64,000 nt of DNA from Pseudalkalibacillus sp. SCS-8. Its GTDB lineage: Bacteria > Bacillota > Bacilli > Bacillales > Fictibacillaceae. The notes beneath the pieces are model-generated. The model was not told the DNA's origin. It did no database searches and saw only the letters and a program-made list of their open reading frames with translations. The stretch is from assembly GCF_040126055.1 (NCBI RefSeq), contig NZ_CP143541.1:3286001-3350000 (forward strand). The letters run 5' to 3'. This document shows positions 27,808 through 37,227 of this stretch, in pieces; the stretch's first letter is position 1, and each line of letters starts with the position of its first letter. A program made the translations under genes and the position numbers.

Positions 27808-28572
27808 TCAAAAGATTCCTAATATTTTTCTCTTTCTTATTAATATAGGTGACTCACTATAAATAATATCTCCTTTAGCCATTGCTTTCGCATTTTCTTG
27901 CAACTTAGCTTTCTCATTAATACCTATTTTTTTTTCAATTACTTTAAAAGCTTCTTTGAAATTGAACGAACGATTTGAAATATTATGTGCATCGCTAGCT
28001 ACAAAATGCGTGAGATTGTGTTGGATTAATTGAAAAGAAAACTTTTGAATATTTTTACCAAATTCCCCTGTTAAACTTGCAGCTGTTACTTGAGTCAAAG
28101 CGCCTTCTGTAACAAGTTCATAAAGTAATTCCGGGTCCTCCATGATTTCTGAGTTCCGCTCAGGATGGACAATGATGGGTGTGATTCCCTTTAGTCGCAA
28201 TTCAAATATAATGGATTTGGTATATCGTGGAACTTGGTTTGACGGTAGTTCAATATGTACATATTTCCCTTGATCACATAAGGTAATGATTTCGCCAACT
28301 TCTAATTGCTCTAAAAAATCCCCTGTTATACGAGGTTCTTGTCCAAGTAGTATTTCGAGATTGATCTTTTCGTTTTGAAGATGTTCCTTTAATCGTGCTA
28401 CATGATTTTCAATTTCTTTACCATGATTTTGATAATGATGATTATGGTGGGGTGTCGCGATGATAGATGTAATACCTTCTTCTATTGCTACTTTTGCCAT
28501 TTTCGCACTGTCTTCAAAAGTTTTGGCCCCGTCATCAATACCAGGTAGGATATGACAATGAATATCAATCAT
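27808..28572 (-). CDS. Tyrosine-protein phosphatase of the CpsB/YwqE PHP family
   Basis: The 254-residue metallophosphatase begins MIDIHCHILPGIDDGAKTFED, the PHP-domain metal site, and continues with IIATPHHNHHYQN, IVHPERN and FVASDAHN. It should dephosphorylate the C-terminal tyrosine cluster of the neighbouring BY-kinase and so tune polymerisation. It follows the kinase gene by 120 bases. AGGAGG lies before the ATG. YwqE and CapC/CpsB are the closest named types. Confidence 0.92.
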   Translation of the reverse strand: MIDIHCHILPGIDDGAKTFEDSAKMAKVAIEEGITSIIATPHHNHHYQNHGKEIENHVARLKEHLQNEKINLEILLGQEPRITGDFLEQLEVGEIITLCDQGKYVHIELPSNQVPRYTKSIIFELRLKGITPIIVHPERNSEIMEDPELLYELVTEGALTQVTAASLTGEFGKNIQKFSFQLIQHNLTHFVASDAHNISNRSFNFKEAFKVIEKKIGINEKAKLQENAKAMAKGDIIYSESPILIRKRKILGIF

Positions 28573-28692
28573 TTTGACACCTCCTTTGGTTAATTAATCC
28601 TTTATACCTATTTTTTGTCACCTGTAAATTATTTTAGCATAGCTAAATCTGGAAGCAATAGCTAAAATTGTCGATTTGTGTGCGATTTTTAT

Positions 28693-29391
28693 TTAATTCC
28701 CATAATAATAGTAATAATTTTTGTCATCCATTTTCTTTCGATTTAACACCACACCTAGTAACTTAGCCTTAGCTGCTACTAACAATTCCTTTGATTTCTG
28801 AGCTGCATCTTTTTCCGTTACACCACTACCGACTACTAATACAACCCCGTCACATGTATTGGCTAGGATTTGCGCATCTGTTACCGCTAACACTGGTGGT
28901 GTATCAAAGATTACCATGTCAAATTCATCTAAGGCTTCTTTGGTTAATTCCTGCATCATTCTAGATCCTAACAATTCAGCCGGGTTGGGAGGTACAGGAC
29001 CGCTAGGCAGGATGTGAAGTCGATCCACTTCAGTCAAACTAACTGCATCTAGTAAATTAACTTGTCTCGTCAAAACATTTGTAAGACCCTTTGCATTACT
29101 CACTCTGAAAGTATAGTGCGCTGTTGGCTTTCGAAGATCAGCGTCAATTAACAAGACTCTTTTTCCTTGCTGGGCCATTACTACTGCAAGGTTTGCCGTT
29201 GTCGTTGACTTTCCTTCCCCAGGTCCAGATGAGGTGACCATTAACGTACGGTATTCAGTGTCTATCGAAGAAAAGTGAATGTTTGATCGGATCGTTCGAT
29301 ATTGTTCTGAAATTGGTGATTTTGAATTGTAGTGTGTTATAAGACTTCGTTCTTTAAATTCTCTAACGGCTTTTTTATGCTTACGCTTCAA
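28693..29391 (-). CDS. Bacterial tyrosine kinase (BY-kinase) of the YwqD/CpsD type
   Basis: The cytoplasmic kinase has Walker A SSGPGEGKSTTTANLA, Walker A' LLIDADLRKP and Walker B MVIFDTPPVL, then a tyrosine cluster (NYYYYYGN) at the extreme C-terminus, the autophosphorylation site. A TTG at 29391, eight bases from CAGGGAG, is chosen as start; a GTG at 29400 touches the ribosome site. It overlaps the chain-length regulator gene by 11 bases; in this split Firmicutes arrangement the membrane adaptor activates the kinase. Confidence 0.92.
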   Translation of the reverse strand: MKRKHKKAVREFKERSLITHYNSKSPISEQYRTIRSNIHFSSIDTEYRTLMVTSSGPGEGKSTTTANLAVVMAQQGKRVLLIDADLRKPTAHYTFRVSNAKGLTNVLTRQVNLLDAVSLTEVDRLHILPSGPVPPNPAELLGSRMMQELTKEALDEFDMVIFDTPPVLAVTDAQILANTCDGVVLVVGSGVTEKDAAQKSKELLVAAKAKLLGVVLNRKKMDDKNYYYYYGN

Positions 29392-30118
29392 AACGTTCAC
29401 TCCCTGCTCGTACCTTGCTCATGTGAGTGGATTGTTGGATTTGTTTTTCGTTCATTTCTGCAATCACACCGAGTACCGGTAGTTCCAATTGTTTCTCGAT
29501 GTCTTGCTCTGTTTTTACGGTGTTATCCAAGTATTCTAGAAGGAATGCCAAACCTACACCTGCCATTAAACCAACCACAAAGGCGATCGCCATGTTAAGC
29601 ATAGGGTTAGGTTTAATTGGACTCATAGGAGTATCAGCCTTAGAAAGAATGGTTACATTACTCACATTTAATTTCATGATTTCTTTGATTTCGGACTCGA
29701 ATGTACTGGCAACTGTATTCGCAATCGTTGCTGCCATTTCCGGGTCAGAGTGTTGAACAGACACTGTGAATACTTGTGAATTTTGTTCGCTGTTTACTTG
29801 TATCATTGAATCTAGTTGAGATACGGATTCGTTCGAATCTAACTTATTTTGGACTTTTTCAAGAATATTGTCACTCTTGATAATGACGCGATATGTATTA
29901 ATCATTTCGACGTTCGTTCGTACTTGATTGAAATCGACTTGTTGGTTTTCATTGGACTGGTTGACGAGGATTTGGGTCGAAGATTGATAGATTGGCGTTA
30001 AGAACATATAACTGATCAACCCGCTCGCAGCTGTGGCGACTAATGTTATTAATAGAATCATAGCGAGTCGTTTTTTCAACGTTTCGAATATTTCTTTTAA
30101 ACTGATCGTTTCTTCCAT
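29381..30118 (-). CDS. Wzz/YveK-type chain-length regulator and kinase activator
   Basis: The 245-residue membrane protein has two transmembrane helices (about 18-38 and 172-195) flanking an extracytoplasmic Wzz domain: ISLKEIFETLKKRLAMILLI, PIYQSSTQILVNQ and the conserved proline-rich exit PIKPNPMLNMAIAFVVG. The C-terminal tail (EQDIEKQLELPVLGVIAEM) contacts the BY-kinase in this family. It is the first gene of the cluster, behind an extended -10 promoter. Confidence 0.92.
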   Translation of the reverse strand: MEETISLKEIFETLKKRLAMILLITLVATAASGLISYMFLTPIYQSSTQILVNQSNENQQVDFNQVRTNVEMINTYRVIIKSDNILEKVQNKLDSNESVSQLDSMIQVNSEQNSQVFTVSVQHSDPEMAATIANTVASTFESEIKEIMKLNVSNVTILSKADTPMSPIKPNPMLNMAIAFVVGLMAGVGLAFLLEYLDNTVKTEQDIEKQLELPVLGVIAEMNEKQIQQSTHMSKVRAGSERFEA

Positions 30119-30166
30119 TGTTCTACTTATCCCCTTTAACTAGTTCTCTCTGTTCATATGTGTCGT

Positions 30167-30175
30167 ATTATAGCA
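30167..30175 (-). promoter_or_regulatory. Extended -10 promoter of the polysaccharide operon
   Basis: TGCTATAAT on the minus strand, about 50 bases before the chain-length regulator start. No good -35 box is seen, which fits an extended -10 (TGnTATAAT) element. The rest of the 284-base gap between this gene and the galU terminator holds no gene. Confidence 0.55.
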
Positions 30176-30402
30176 TAGAATTGAGCCAATTTTACCTGAA
30201 TTACCAAACTTTATGTAAAAGTTATGTAAAAATAAGTATTTTTGAGGAACTTAATCGAAAACTGACTCACAATGTAAATATCGACAGAACACTCAAATGT
30301 TTAATGGTTCTATACTCCTAATGTTTAAAGTCGAAATTATGAGATTATTTGTAAAATTTGTGAAGGTATTGAAAAGATATGCTACGAAAACTTCTCGTGG
30401 AT

Positions 30403-30437
30403 AAAAAGAGACACAGAATTATTTTTTCTGTGTCTCT
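30403..30437 (-). terminator. Terminator overlapping the end of galU
   Basis: AGAGACACAGAA (30407-30418) pairs with TTCTGTGTCTCT (30426-30437), followed on the minus strand by five T. The downstream arm as read on the plus strand lies inside the last codons of galU, so coding and termination signals share sequence. Confidence 0.85.
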
Positions 30438-31300
30438 CCTGATAACAGCTTTTTCAGTTCTTCTAATAGATCATCACCGATGTCCTTGTCCTTTAATCCA
30501 AAATAAATGTTTGTGAGGATAAATCCTAGTTTTTCTCCTACATCAAATCGTTTTCCTTGGAAGTCGTAAGCGAATACGTCTAGGGTTTTGTTGAGGGCTT
30601 GGATGGCGTCCGTTAGTTGGATTTCTCCACCTGCTCCAGTTTGTTGATTTTCGAGTAGTTCAAAAATCTCAGGTGTCAGGATGTATCGGCCCATGACTGC
30701 CAAGTTGGAAGGTGGATCGTATTTCGGTTTTTCGATCACATTGCTGAACCTGTATCGTCTTCCTACTTTATCGAAGGGATCGATAATTCCATAACGGTGG
30801 GTCTGATGATCTTCTACTTGCTGAACTCCTATTATTGAGGAGCCGGTTTCATTGTATTCGTTAATAAGTTGTTTCAACCCTGGCGTTTTGGCTTCAACGA
30901 TGTCATCACCCAGTAATACTGCGAATGACTCATCCCCGATGAATTTTCGTGCGCACCAGACGGCATGTCCTAATCCGAGTGGTTCTCTCTGTCGGATATA
31001 GTGAATGTTTACGAGGTGAGAGGCGTGTTGGACTTTTTCCAGTAATTCTTGTTTATCTCGCATGGCGAGTGTCTGTTCTAAATCCAGCGAGAGGTCAAAG
31101 TGATCCTCGATCGCTCTTTTCCCTTTACCTGTGACGATGATGATGTCTTCAATTCCTGATTCTACGGCTTCCTCTACAATGTATTGGATCGTCGGTTTGT
31201 CGACGATCGGAAGCATTTCCTTCGGCATTGCTTTTGTGGCTGGAAGGAATCGTGTTCCTAATCCCGCTGCCGGAATGACCGCTTTTTTAATTTCCTTCAT
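30419..31300 (-). CDS. galU: UTP-glucose-1-phosphate uridylyltransferase
   Basis: The protein of about 293 residues has the GalU signature [26 protein letters not shown], then [37 protein letters not shown] and [12 protein letters not shown]. It makes UDP-glucose. The start is set at 31300, five bases after GAGGAGG; this overlaps the end of ugd by 14 bases. With ugd it supplies UDP-glucose and UDP-glucuronate for the polysaccharide genes downstream and for wall glycopolymers. Confidence 0.95.
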   Translation of the reverse strand: MKEIKKAVIPAAGLGTRFLPATKAMPKEMLPIVDKPTIQYIVEEAVESGIEDIIIVTGKGKRAIEDHFDLSLDLEQTLAMRDKQELLEKVQHASHLVNIHYIRQREPLGLGHAVWCARKFIGDESFAVLLGDDIVEAKTPGLKQLINEYNETGSSIIGVQQVEDHQTHRYGIIDPFDKVGRRYRFSNVIEKPKYDPPSNLAVMGRYILTPEIFELLENQQTGAGGEIQLTDAIQALNKTLDVFAYDFQGKRFDVGEKLGFILTNIYFGLKDKDIGDDLLEELKKLLSGETQKK

Positions 31301-32618
31301 TTGAACCTCCTCTTCCATTTACGACTGGGCGTCCCATCGAGTGATATTCAATGTTTGTGGTTTGAGCTGATTCGAGTGAATGACAGTTTCGTCCATCAAA
31401 AATAACTGGATTTTTCATGTATTCACCATATTGAGAAAGTGGAAATTGTTTAATTTCGTCCCATTCCGTGAGGATGAACACACAATCTGAACTATTGATT
31501 GCTTCTTCAATAGACGAGGCATATTTGGTTTGTTCTGGTAACAGCTTTTTCGCATTTTCATTCGCAATCGGATCATAGGCTTTAACGTGAGCGCCTTGTC
31601 GAATTAGTTCATTCACGATCGGAATCGATGCGGCTTCCCGAACATCATCGGTATTCGGTTTAAAGGCAAGGCCTAGTACTGCAACTTTTTTTCCTTCCAA
31701 TGAGCCGAATCGTTTTAGCGCTTTATCGATAAGCAGTTTTTGCTGGTGATTGTTCACGCGGATGACGGATTTTAAGAGCTCGAAATCGTGTTCGACATTC
31801 CCGGCGATTTGGACGAGTGCTTTCGTGTCCTTTGGGAAACAGGATCCGCCGTATCCGATTCCTGCCTGAAGAAACTGGTTGCCAATCCGTTTGTCCATCC
31901 CCATTCCAGCTGCCACATCCTCTACGTTCGCTCCGGTTTTTTCACATATGTTCGAGATTTCATTAATGAAGCTGATTTTTGTCGCCAGAAAAGCATTGGA
32001 GGCGTATTTAATCATCTCGGCACTTCGAATATCCGTTTTATAAATCGGAATGTCGAATGGTAGGTTGATGTCTTCAATCACTTGGGCAGCTTCTTCATCA
32101 TCTGCCCCGATCACAATCCGATCACCATGAAACGTATCTTTTACTGCTGAACCTTCCCGTAAAAACTCCGGGTTGGAGACAACTTCAACGTTAATCCCCT
32201 CTTGTACGTATTCTTTCAAATACTTTTTTATGTAATCGTTTGTCCCGACTGGTACTGTACTTTTTATAACGAGAATGATGGAGTGCTTCAGGTGTGCAGC
32301 TACCTCTTTTACCGCATTTTCAAGAAACGAAAGATTAGCGCTACCATCCTCGTTTTGCGGTGTGCCGACCGCGATATAAACTATTTCCGCTGAACCGACG
32401 CCTTTTGCATAATCCGACGTGAACATTAGTCGGCCTGCTTCACTGTTTCTTTTCATCATTTCCTCTAAGCCTGGTTCATAGATCGGGGAGATGCCGGCTT
32501 TCATTTTTTCGATTTTTTCCTGGTCGATGTCGATACAGGTTACGTGATGCCCGATTTCGGCAAGGCTGACACCTGTAACGAGCCCGACATAACCTGTGCC
32601 TACGACAGAGATGTTCAT
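31287..32618 (-). CDS. ugd: UDP-glucose 6-dehydrogenase
   Basis: The 443-residue enzyme begins [22 protein letters not shown] (NAD site). It continues with the active-site region [14 protein letters not shown] (catalytic Cys about 259), [16 protein letters not shown] and [12 protein letters not shown]. It oxidises UDP-glucose to UDP-glucuronate in two steps. Named relatives in Bacillus are TuaD and YwqF. It is the first gene of a two-gene operon with galU and has a good sigma-A promoter about 100 bases upstream. Confidence 0.95.
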   Translation of the reverse strand: MNISVVGTGYVGLVTGVSLAEIGHHVTCIDIDQEKIEKMKAGISPIYEPGLEEMMKRNSEAGRLMFTSDYAKGVGSAEIVYIAVGTPQNEDGSANLSFLENAVKEVAAHLKHSIILVIKSTVPVGTNDYIKKYLKEYVQEGINVEVVSNPEFLREGSAVKDTFHGDRIVIGADDEEAAQVIEDINLPFDIPIYKTDIRSAEMIKYASNAFLATKISFINEISNICEKTGANVEDVAAGMGMDKRIGNQFLQAGIGYGGSCFPKDTKALVQIAGNVEHDFELLKSVIRVNNHQQKLLIDKALKRFGSLEGKKVAVLGLAFKPNTDDVREAASIPIVNELIRQGAHVKAYDPIANENAKKLLPEQTKYASSIEEAINSSDCVFILTEWDEIKQFPLSQYGEYMKNPVIFDGRNCHSLESAQTTNIEYHSMGRPVVNGRGGSNEGN

Positions 32619-32710
32619 CGGTTACCACCTGCTTTTCTTGTCTCGTGTTTTTTCATTCATGTAGTGTGTTTTTCTGAATTGTAACAATGAAAAGTTGATG
32701 CGCTTTGGTA

Positions 32711-32739
32711 ATTATGTAAGTTTTTTGTAAAATATCCAA
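32711..32739 (-). promoter_or_regulatory. Sigma-A promoter of ugd-galU
   Basis: On the minus strand TTGGAT (complement of 32734-32739) and CATAAT (complement of 32711-32716) are 17 bases apart. Confidence 0.55.
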
Positions 32740-32863
32740 ACTTTTTATCTATTCTAAATAGTACTATGGTAGTATTATAATTAGTCATATTTCCCCATTA
32801 GTTGCTAAAATTTTATCCGATATAAACGATAACAGACAATTTCTTCTATAAAGGAGCTAGATC

Positions 32864-33466
32864 ATGGTCTATGATGGCATACTTCTCGCGATTCTTGTCG
32901 GGTTTTTACGAAAAGGTAGCTTGAAAGGGTTCGCGAATTTGAACATCAAGTATGGATGGGTGTTCCCACTCCTATTATTGACCCAATGGATGATTTTCCT
33001 ACTCCAGAATAAATACGAAATGCTTGGGATGATCAGCAATTACGTGTTCATCGCCATCTATATTGTCGGATTGACGCTCCTCTGGGTCAATCGGAAGCTT
33101 GGGATTGGCGTTTGGCTCATTCTGATCGGCGTATTTTTAAACTTTGTCGTCATGGGCGCGAACGGCGGTCGTATGCCGGTTTCGCTTGAAGCGGCGGGTT
33201 ATTTGGATCCTGCATACGGACAAGCGTTGCAGGAAGGGTATTACGGAAAGCATACACCATTGACAGACGATACATATTTCGGGTTCCTCGGGGACGTCAT
33301 TCCACTCCCTGAATTCTATCCACGGCAGCAAGTCATCAGTTTCGGTGACATCATCATGAATATTGGAATTTTCCTCTTCATCCAGACGATTATGGTCAAC
33401 CGGCAGAGCCGTATCTTCAATCGATTGCCGAACCTACGTAAAGGAGGTGAGGAACATGTCAGTTAA
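32864..33466 (+). CDS. DUF5317-like membrane protein
   Basis: The 200-residue protein has about five or six hydrophobic spans and the conserved centre VVMGANGGRMPVS followed by a loop with DDTYFGFLGDVIPLP. These features fit the DUF5317 family often found next to cyclic-di-GMP genes in Firmicutes. AAAGGAG precedes the ATG by nine bases. Its 3' end carries the ribosome binding site and start of the following micropeptide. It lies just upstream of a GGDEF/HD-GYP gene, so a link to membrane signalling is possible but not shown. Confidence 0.8.
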   Translation: MVYDGILLAILVGFLRKGSLKGFANLNIKYGWVFPLLLLTQWMIFLLQNKYEMLGMISNYVFIAIYIVGLTLLWVNRKLGIGVWLILIGVFLNFVVMGANGGRMPVSLEAAGYLDPAYGQALQEGYYGKHTPLTDDTYFGFLGDVIPLPEFYPRQQVISFGDIIMNIGIFLFIQTIMVNRQSRIFNRLPNLRKGGEEHVS

Positions 33467-33545
33467 AGTCAAAACTGTACTTATGAACCTATTCATCATT
33501 GGATCAGCTGTTGTTGCACTAACATCTGGTTTCCGTCTTGTATAA
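33456..33545 (+). CDS. 29-residue single-span membrane micropeptide
   Basis: The frame reads MSVKVKTVLMNLFIIGSAVV... and ends SGFRLV. AAAGGAGGTGAGGAAC precedes the ATG, one of the best ribosome sites in the window, and lies inside the last codons of the DUF5317-like gene (11-base overlap). The peptide has a lysine-containing head, one hydrophobic helix of about 17 residues and an arginine tail, so it is a likely small membrane protein. A weak hairpin with a short T-run follows at about 33558-33585. The longer in-frame extension upstream is a reading-frame accident inside the upstream gene. Confidence 0.7.
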   Translation: MSVKVKTVLMNLFIIGSAVVALTSGFRLV

Positions 33546-33615
33546 TGATGAACTGCAGGGAGGAGCATTCGCTTCTCCTTAGCTTTTATCTTAAACAAAA
33601 TGAGCGTGATACATA

Positions 33616-35424
33616 ATGAAAATCATACAAACTGTAAAAAATCCCATCACCCTATACATATCCGCCATATGCCTTTTGGGATTGACCGTTGCTGGATCCG
33701 TTTTATATGGGAACTTTCAGCCGGCCCTCAGTCTCGGCGTCTTCGCTTTATTTTTAGCCGCAATCTTATTGCTTGAATTTCATACGATCTTGATGCCGCC
33801 GAAAGGGAACTCTCTTTCGATGGATTCGCCAGTCTATATTGCATGTTTATTTATATTCGGCCTTGAAGCCGCACTACAGGTATTACTCGTTTCGTTAATC
33901 ATTTTCAGTATCTTCCAGCGAAAAGCGGTCTGGTGGAAGCACTTATTTAATTTTTCCAATTATACCTTAATGATTTCCGGATCGTACTTTGCTTTTAAAA
34001 TGCTTGGGGGCGAATTGGGGCTTGTCGCGATCGACAACCTTCTTCCTCATGTTGTTGCGACCTCTGTTTATTTTCTTGTGAACGTGAGCATCATAGGCTT
34101 TTATTTCTTAATTGCCCTGTCCGGCAGTGTGAAGAATGAGGTGGAAGGAATTCTTCATGAAGCGGCATCCGGGTACTTGATTACCCTCGTCTTGTCGTTG
34201 ATCCTCTGTTTCTTGATTAAAGTCGATGTGTATGTGGGGCTGGTCCTGTTCACAACGATGGGCTTCCTTCTGTCGATTGCGTTCAAGCAGTATTTTACGA
34301 TCTACCAATCCGTTTCGAAAAAAGCGAACCGCGATTTTCTGACAGGACTCTACAACCACGGCTATTTCAAGGAGCTTTTGGATTCAAAGGTCCAGGAAGC
34401 GAATGACCAGAATAAGCCGATCAGTATGGCGATCATTGATCTTGATGATTTTAAAAAATATAACGATACGTTCGGGCATTTGAAGGGTGATGAGCTGTTG
34501 CAGCGGGTTGGTCAACTGATCCAGAAAGAAAGCCGGAACAATGACGTTGTCGCGAGGTATGGTGGTGAGGAATTCGTCATCCTTATGCCGGATACGACGG
34601 AAAATGAAGCGTATAAACGGATGAATGCGCTTCGGAAGAAGATGAACGATACGCATTACGACGGTGTCGAGGTGCTCCCTTATGGCTGTCTCTCCTTCTC
34701 TGCCGGGGTTTGTCAGTACCAGGAAGGCACGAGCTCAGACTTCCTGTACCGCACCGACCAGGCGATGTATATCGCAAAAAGTAAGGGTAAGAACATGATC
34801 AGCCGTTATGAAGAGGAAAAGCAGGAAGCGAACATCTTTTGTGAAGAGAAGCTGAATGTTGCGAAGCGCCAAGTCGATATCTTTTTGACGAAGGATCTGA
34901 TGACGTACCGTCACTCGAACAGGGTACACGATTATGCCGTCGAGTTCGGAAAGCGGTTGGATCTGACGGAAAAAGAACGTCATTTGCTGACGTTAGGGTC
35001 GATCATCCATGATATCGGAAAGGTCGAGATTCCACGGGAGCTGTTGACGAAGCCGAGTAAGCTTACGTCTGAAGAATGGGAAATGATGAAAAAGCACGTG
35101 ACCTGGGGGAAAGACTGGGTCCAATCCATTGAAGGATTTGAAGACATCATTCCACTTGTCGAGCTCCATCACGAACGGTTTGACGGAAACGGTTACCCAT
35201 ACGGAATGAAAGAATACTCCATTCCTAAGCTCGCACGAATCCTATGTATCGTCGACTCCTTCGACGCCATGACAACCGAACGCCCCTACCAGCCAACGAA
35301 GACATTCGAAGAAGCGTTTAGTGAGCTGCGCCGATGCGCAGGGACGCAATTTGATCCGGATTTGGTAGAGCCATTCATTGAGATGGTAGAGGAATGTTAT
35401 TTGTCGGAAGAGATGAGGGTTTAA
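33616..35424 (+). CDS. Membrane protein with GGDEF and HD-GYP domains
   Basis: The 602-residue protein has an N-terminal membrane sensor of about seven or eight spans (residues 10-225). A GGDEF domain follows, with RYGGEEF (about 313-319) and an upstream RxxD product-inhibition site (RNND). After a linker comes an HD-GYP phosphodiesterase domain: IIHDIGKVEIP (about 463), HHERFDGNGYPYG (about 517) and DSFDAMTTERPY. Both catalytic signatures look intact, so it could both make and break cyclic-di-GMP, or the GGDEF part could regulate the HD-GYP part. The ribosome site is weak. Confidence 0.92.
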   Translation: MKIIQTVKNPITLYISAICLLGLTVAGSVLYGNFQPALSLGVFALFLAAILLLEFHTILMPPKGNSLSMDSPVYIACLFIFGLEAALQVLLVSLIIFSIFQRKAVWWKHLFNFSNYTLMISGSYFAFKMLGGELGLVAIDNLLPHVVATSVYFLVNVSIIGFYFLIALSGSVKNEVEGILHEAASGYLITLVLSLILCFLIKVDVYVGLVLFTTMGFLLSIAFKQYFTIYQSVSKKANRDFLTGLYNHGYFKELLDSKVQEANDQNKPISMAIIDLDDFKKYNDTFGHLKGDELLQRVGQLIQKESRNNDVVARYGGEEFVILMPDTTENEAYKRMNALRKKMNDTHYDGVEVLPYGCLSFSAGVCQYQEGTSSDFLYRTDQAMYIAKSKGKNMISRYEEEKQEANIFCEEKLNVAKRQVDIFLTKDLMTYRHSNRVHDYAVEFGKRLDLTEKERHLLTLGSIIHDIGKVEIPRELLTKPSKLTSEEWEMMKKHVTWGKDWVQSIEGFEDIIPLVELHHERFDGNGYPYGMKEYSIPKLARILCIVDSFDAMTTERPYQPTKTFEEAFSELRRCAGTQFDPDLVEPFIEMVEECYLSEEMRV

Positions 35425-35444
35425 GTTAAAAATTCCGAACCCCC

Positions 35445-35480
35445 CACAGGCTATATAATAATATATAGCCTGTGTTTTTT
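35445..35480 (+). terminator. Strong terminator after the GGDEF/HD-GYP gene
   Basis: A 13-bp stem (CACAGGCTATATA with its complement, 35445-35457 and 35462-35474), a four-base loop and six T follow the stop by 20 bases. It abuts the stop of the convergent gene. Confidence 0.92.
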
Positions 35481-36060
35481 ATGTAATAATACTTTCTAGT
35501 TTATCTTCGATAAAAAGCAGTATGCTATTAATTATCTTTTCATGTGCTTTTTCATCCAAGTGAGTATGTGTTGTGATTTCACCATATATTGTACTATCGG
35601 AAAATGTAAAGATATAATACGCTGTAAACCCAAGAGTAGGGTTATACTGTTGCCATTCCCATATATTTGTTGAGGTAAGTTGTTGTCTTCGATCTAAAAT
35701 TTTATAGTATTTCATTATCCTCTTTTGCGAAAGCCCTAACTTAGCCCGTAGCTCCGCCCTATCCCTACTACGAAAGGTAAAAGAGTATTTAAGCTTATGA
35801 TTAAATTTATTTTTGATTAGTACCTCATCTTTTAACTCCTCAGTTTGATTATCTTTTTTTAATGGATGGGATTTTGCTACTACTTCTATCGGTGCGAATA
35901 TTGTTTTGAGAGAAGTTGGTAACAAATTGATTGCTTTAATGGATTTTTCGAATTTTTTTGATGCGTAATCTTCATCACCTATCCATGCTGCAATTTGCGC
36001 CTCTTTAAATTGCCTTAATACTTCCTTTGAAATTTTATTCTCTTTATCTCTAGAATCCAA
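35479..36060 (-). CDS. Unknown protein, partner of the PD-(D/E)XK-like gene
   Basis: A product of about 193 residues that I do not recognise. It is charged and has an FTFRSRDRAELRAKLGLSQKR segment and an IWEWQQYNPTLGFTAYYIFTFSD strand region. A TTG at 36060, seven bases after GGGGG, is the favoured start; it overlaps the upstream gene by 11 bases, so the two are translationally coupled. An earlier TTG at 36099 has no ribosome site. Codon use is AT-rich compared with flanking genes, which suggests acquisition together with its partner. Confidence 0.65.
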   Translation of the reverse strand: MDSRDKENKISKEVLRQFKEAQIAAWIGDEDYASKKFEKSIKAINLLPTSLKTIFAPIEVVAKSHPLKKDNQTEELKDEVLIKNKFNHKLKYSFTFRSRDRAELRAKLGLSQKRIMKYYKILDRRQQLTSTNIWEWQQYNPTLGFTAYYIFTFSDSTIYGEITTHTHLDEKAHEKIINSILLFIEDKLESIIT

Positions 36061-36781
36061 ACAAGCACCCCCTAAAGTCAGCTTGTGTGAGGTTATCAAT
36101 ATTTTCTTCCTTAACGAGCAAGTGAGCGAGATTAACTTTGTTTAGAGGTACTAATAAATTAAATTTTATGTTTGGAGGATTTTTATATTCAATTCTTGAA
36201 ATTAAACCAAATCCAAAAACTGGACTTCTGCTACCTACTTCATACCAATATTTTGATAACTGTCTAATAGCTTTAACAAACGCATTATTTTTACACTCTC
36301 CAGGAATAAATTCTGGTAAAGCAGGTGCTGTATGACATTTAGCAGTAAATAAAGAATAATCACTTAGAAGTGGTGTTGATTCTACTATTAGGTCGGGACA
36401 CTTTATTGTTCCTGATTTCACAGCTGTTAAGTGACTTACCAATAACGGATTGGGAGCAACTTTGGTTTCTAAAGCTAATATTGTCAGTACCTCACCAAAA
36501 TTTCCAGAAACAGAAGTAGCTGGTTTTTTGTGAGAGAGTACTTTCATTTTAGATGGTATAAATTTAGTTGTGCTTCCTCCTGTTTTTTTAAATGCTCCAA
36601 ATCCTCCACTACTGTATAAGTTAAAATGCGAACCTAAATATAAAACTTCACTTTCTCCCCATAAAGAACCATACCTGTTTATTTGTAAATCGTTAGTATT
36701 TATTTCAGGTGTCCAACTATTTATTATTTTAGCAGTTGATTTTCCAACTATGACATCTACCTTAATTTTGTGTGATACCAC
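36050..36781 (-). CDS. PD-(D/E)XK nuclease-like protein, unassigned
   Basis: A product of about 243 residues of no named family. It shows the ordered pattern of the restriction-endonuclease fold: an early acidic helix (SGNFGEVLTILAL), then KCPDLIVES with PD, then IPGECKNNAF with the ExK element and a following helix KAIRQLSKYWYEVG. On that basis a DNA-cleaving activity is possible. The start is GTG at 36781, five bases after TTGGAGG. It is AT-rich, coupled to an unknown partner gene, and inserted between a cyclic-di-GMP gene and cell-wall genes, so it may be a small defence or mobile module. The nuclease call is motif-based only. Confidence 0.6.
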   Translation of the reverse strand: MVSHKIKVDVIVGKSTAKIINSWTPEINTNDLQINRYGSLWGESEVLYLGSHFNLYSSGGFGAFKKTGGSTTKFIPSKMKVLSHKKPATSVSGNFGEVLTILALETKVAPNPLLVSHLTAVKSGTIKCPDLIVESTPLLSDYSLFTAKCHTAPALPEFIPGECKNNAFVKAIRQLSKYWYEVGSRSPVFGFGLISRIEYKNPPNIKFNLLVPLNKVNLAHLLVKEENIDNLTQADFRGCLFGF

Positions 36782-36837
36782 TTTTTCCTCCAAAGTTTTA
36801 TCTATTGATTTATTGATTCATACTTAGCTTAATATAT

Positions 36838-37044
36838 TTACCTCTTCCTCCGATCCATATAATCCTTGTGATAACCATCATTTTCATAGTCTCGGTTTTT
36901 GTAGGCGTAGAAGTATCCTGTTGATAGTGCGAGTCCTGCGGTTAGGAATCCGACTCCGAATCCGATGGTGTGGTAACCTAGTGCGATACTGACGATTGTG
37001 AAAAGAATTAATCCGACGAGTATATATGCAATGGTGTTCTTCAT
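36838..37044 (-). CDS. Small membrane protein with two spans
   Basis: The 68-residue protein (MKNTIAYILVGLILFTIV... ) has two hydrophobic helices, IAYILVGLILFTIVSIALGY and IGFGVGFLTAGLALSTGYFY, and a charged tail ending DYMDRRKR. The start is at 37044, behind GGAGGGAAAAAGA; a longer in-frame extension lacks a ribosome site. Length and composition match small Bacillus membrane proteins of unknown role. It is transcribed divergently from the SLH lytic enzyme gene. Confidence 0.72.
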   Translation of the reverse strand: MKNTIAYILVGLILFTIVSIALGYHTIGFGVGFLTAGLALSTGYFYAYKNRDYENDGYHKDYMDRRKR

Positions 37045-37227
37045 TCTTTTTCCCTCCAAAAGTCCGTTTCTTCCATTTACGGTCTTCCTATTATAAGGTT
37101 CCCTTCTTATTATAATCGCTGCAGTAGGATTAAAAAACGACAAATTATGTAAAAAGTAGGTTGGTAGTTTGTCAGTTTCGTGTTAGTATAGTAATAATTT
37201 GGTAACGGATGAAAGGTGTGTTAAAAA

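Noticed and set aside
30118..30321. 67-codon plus-strand frame
   Set aside because: It covers the promoter and leader of the polysaccharide operon and has no ribosome site.
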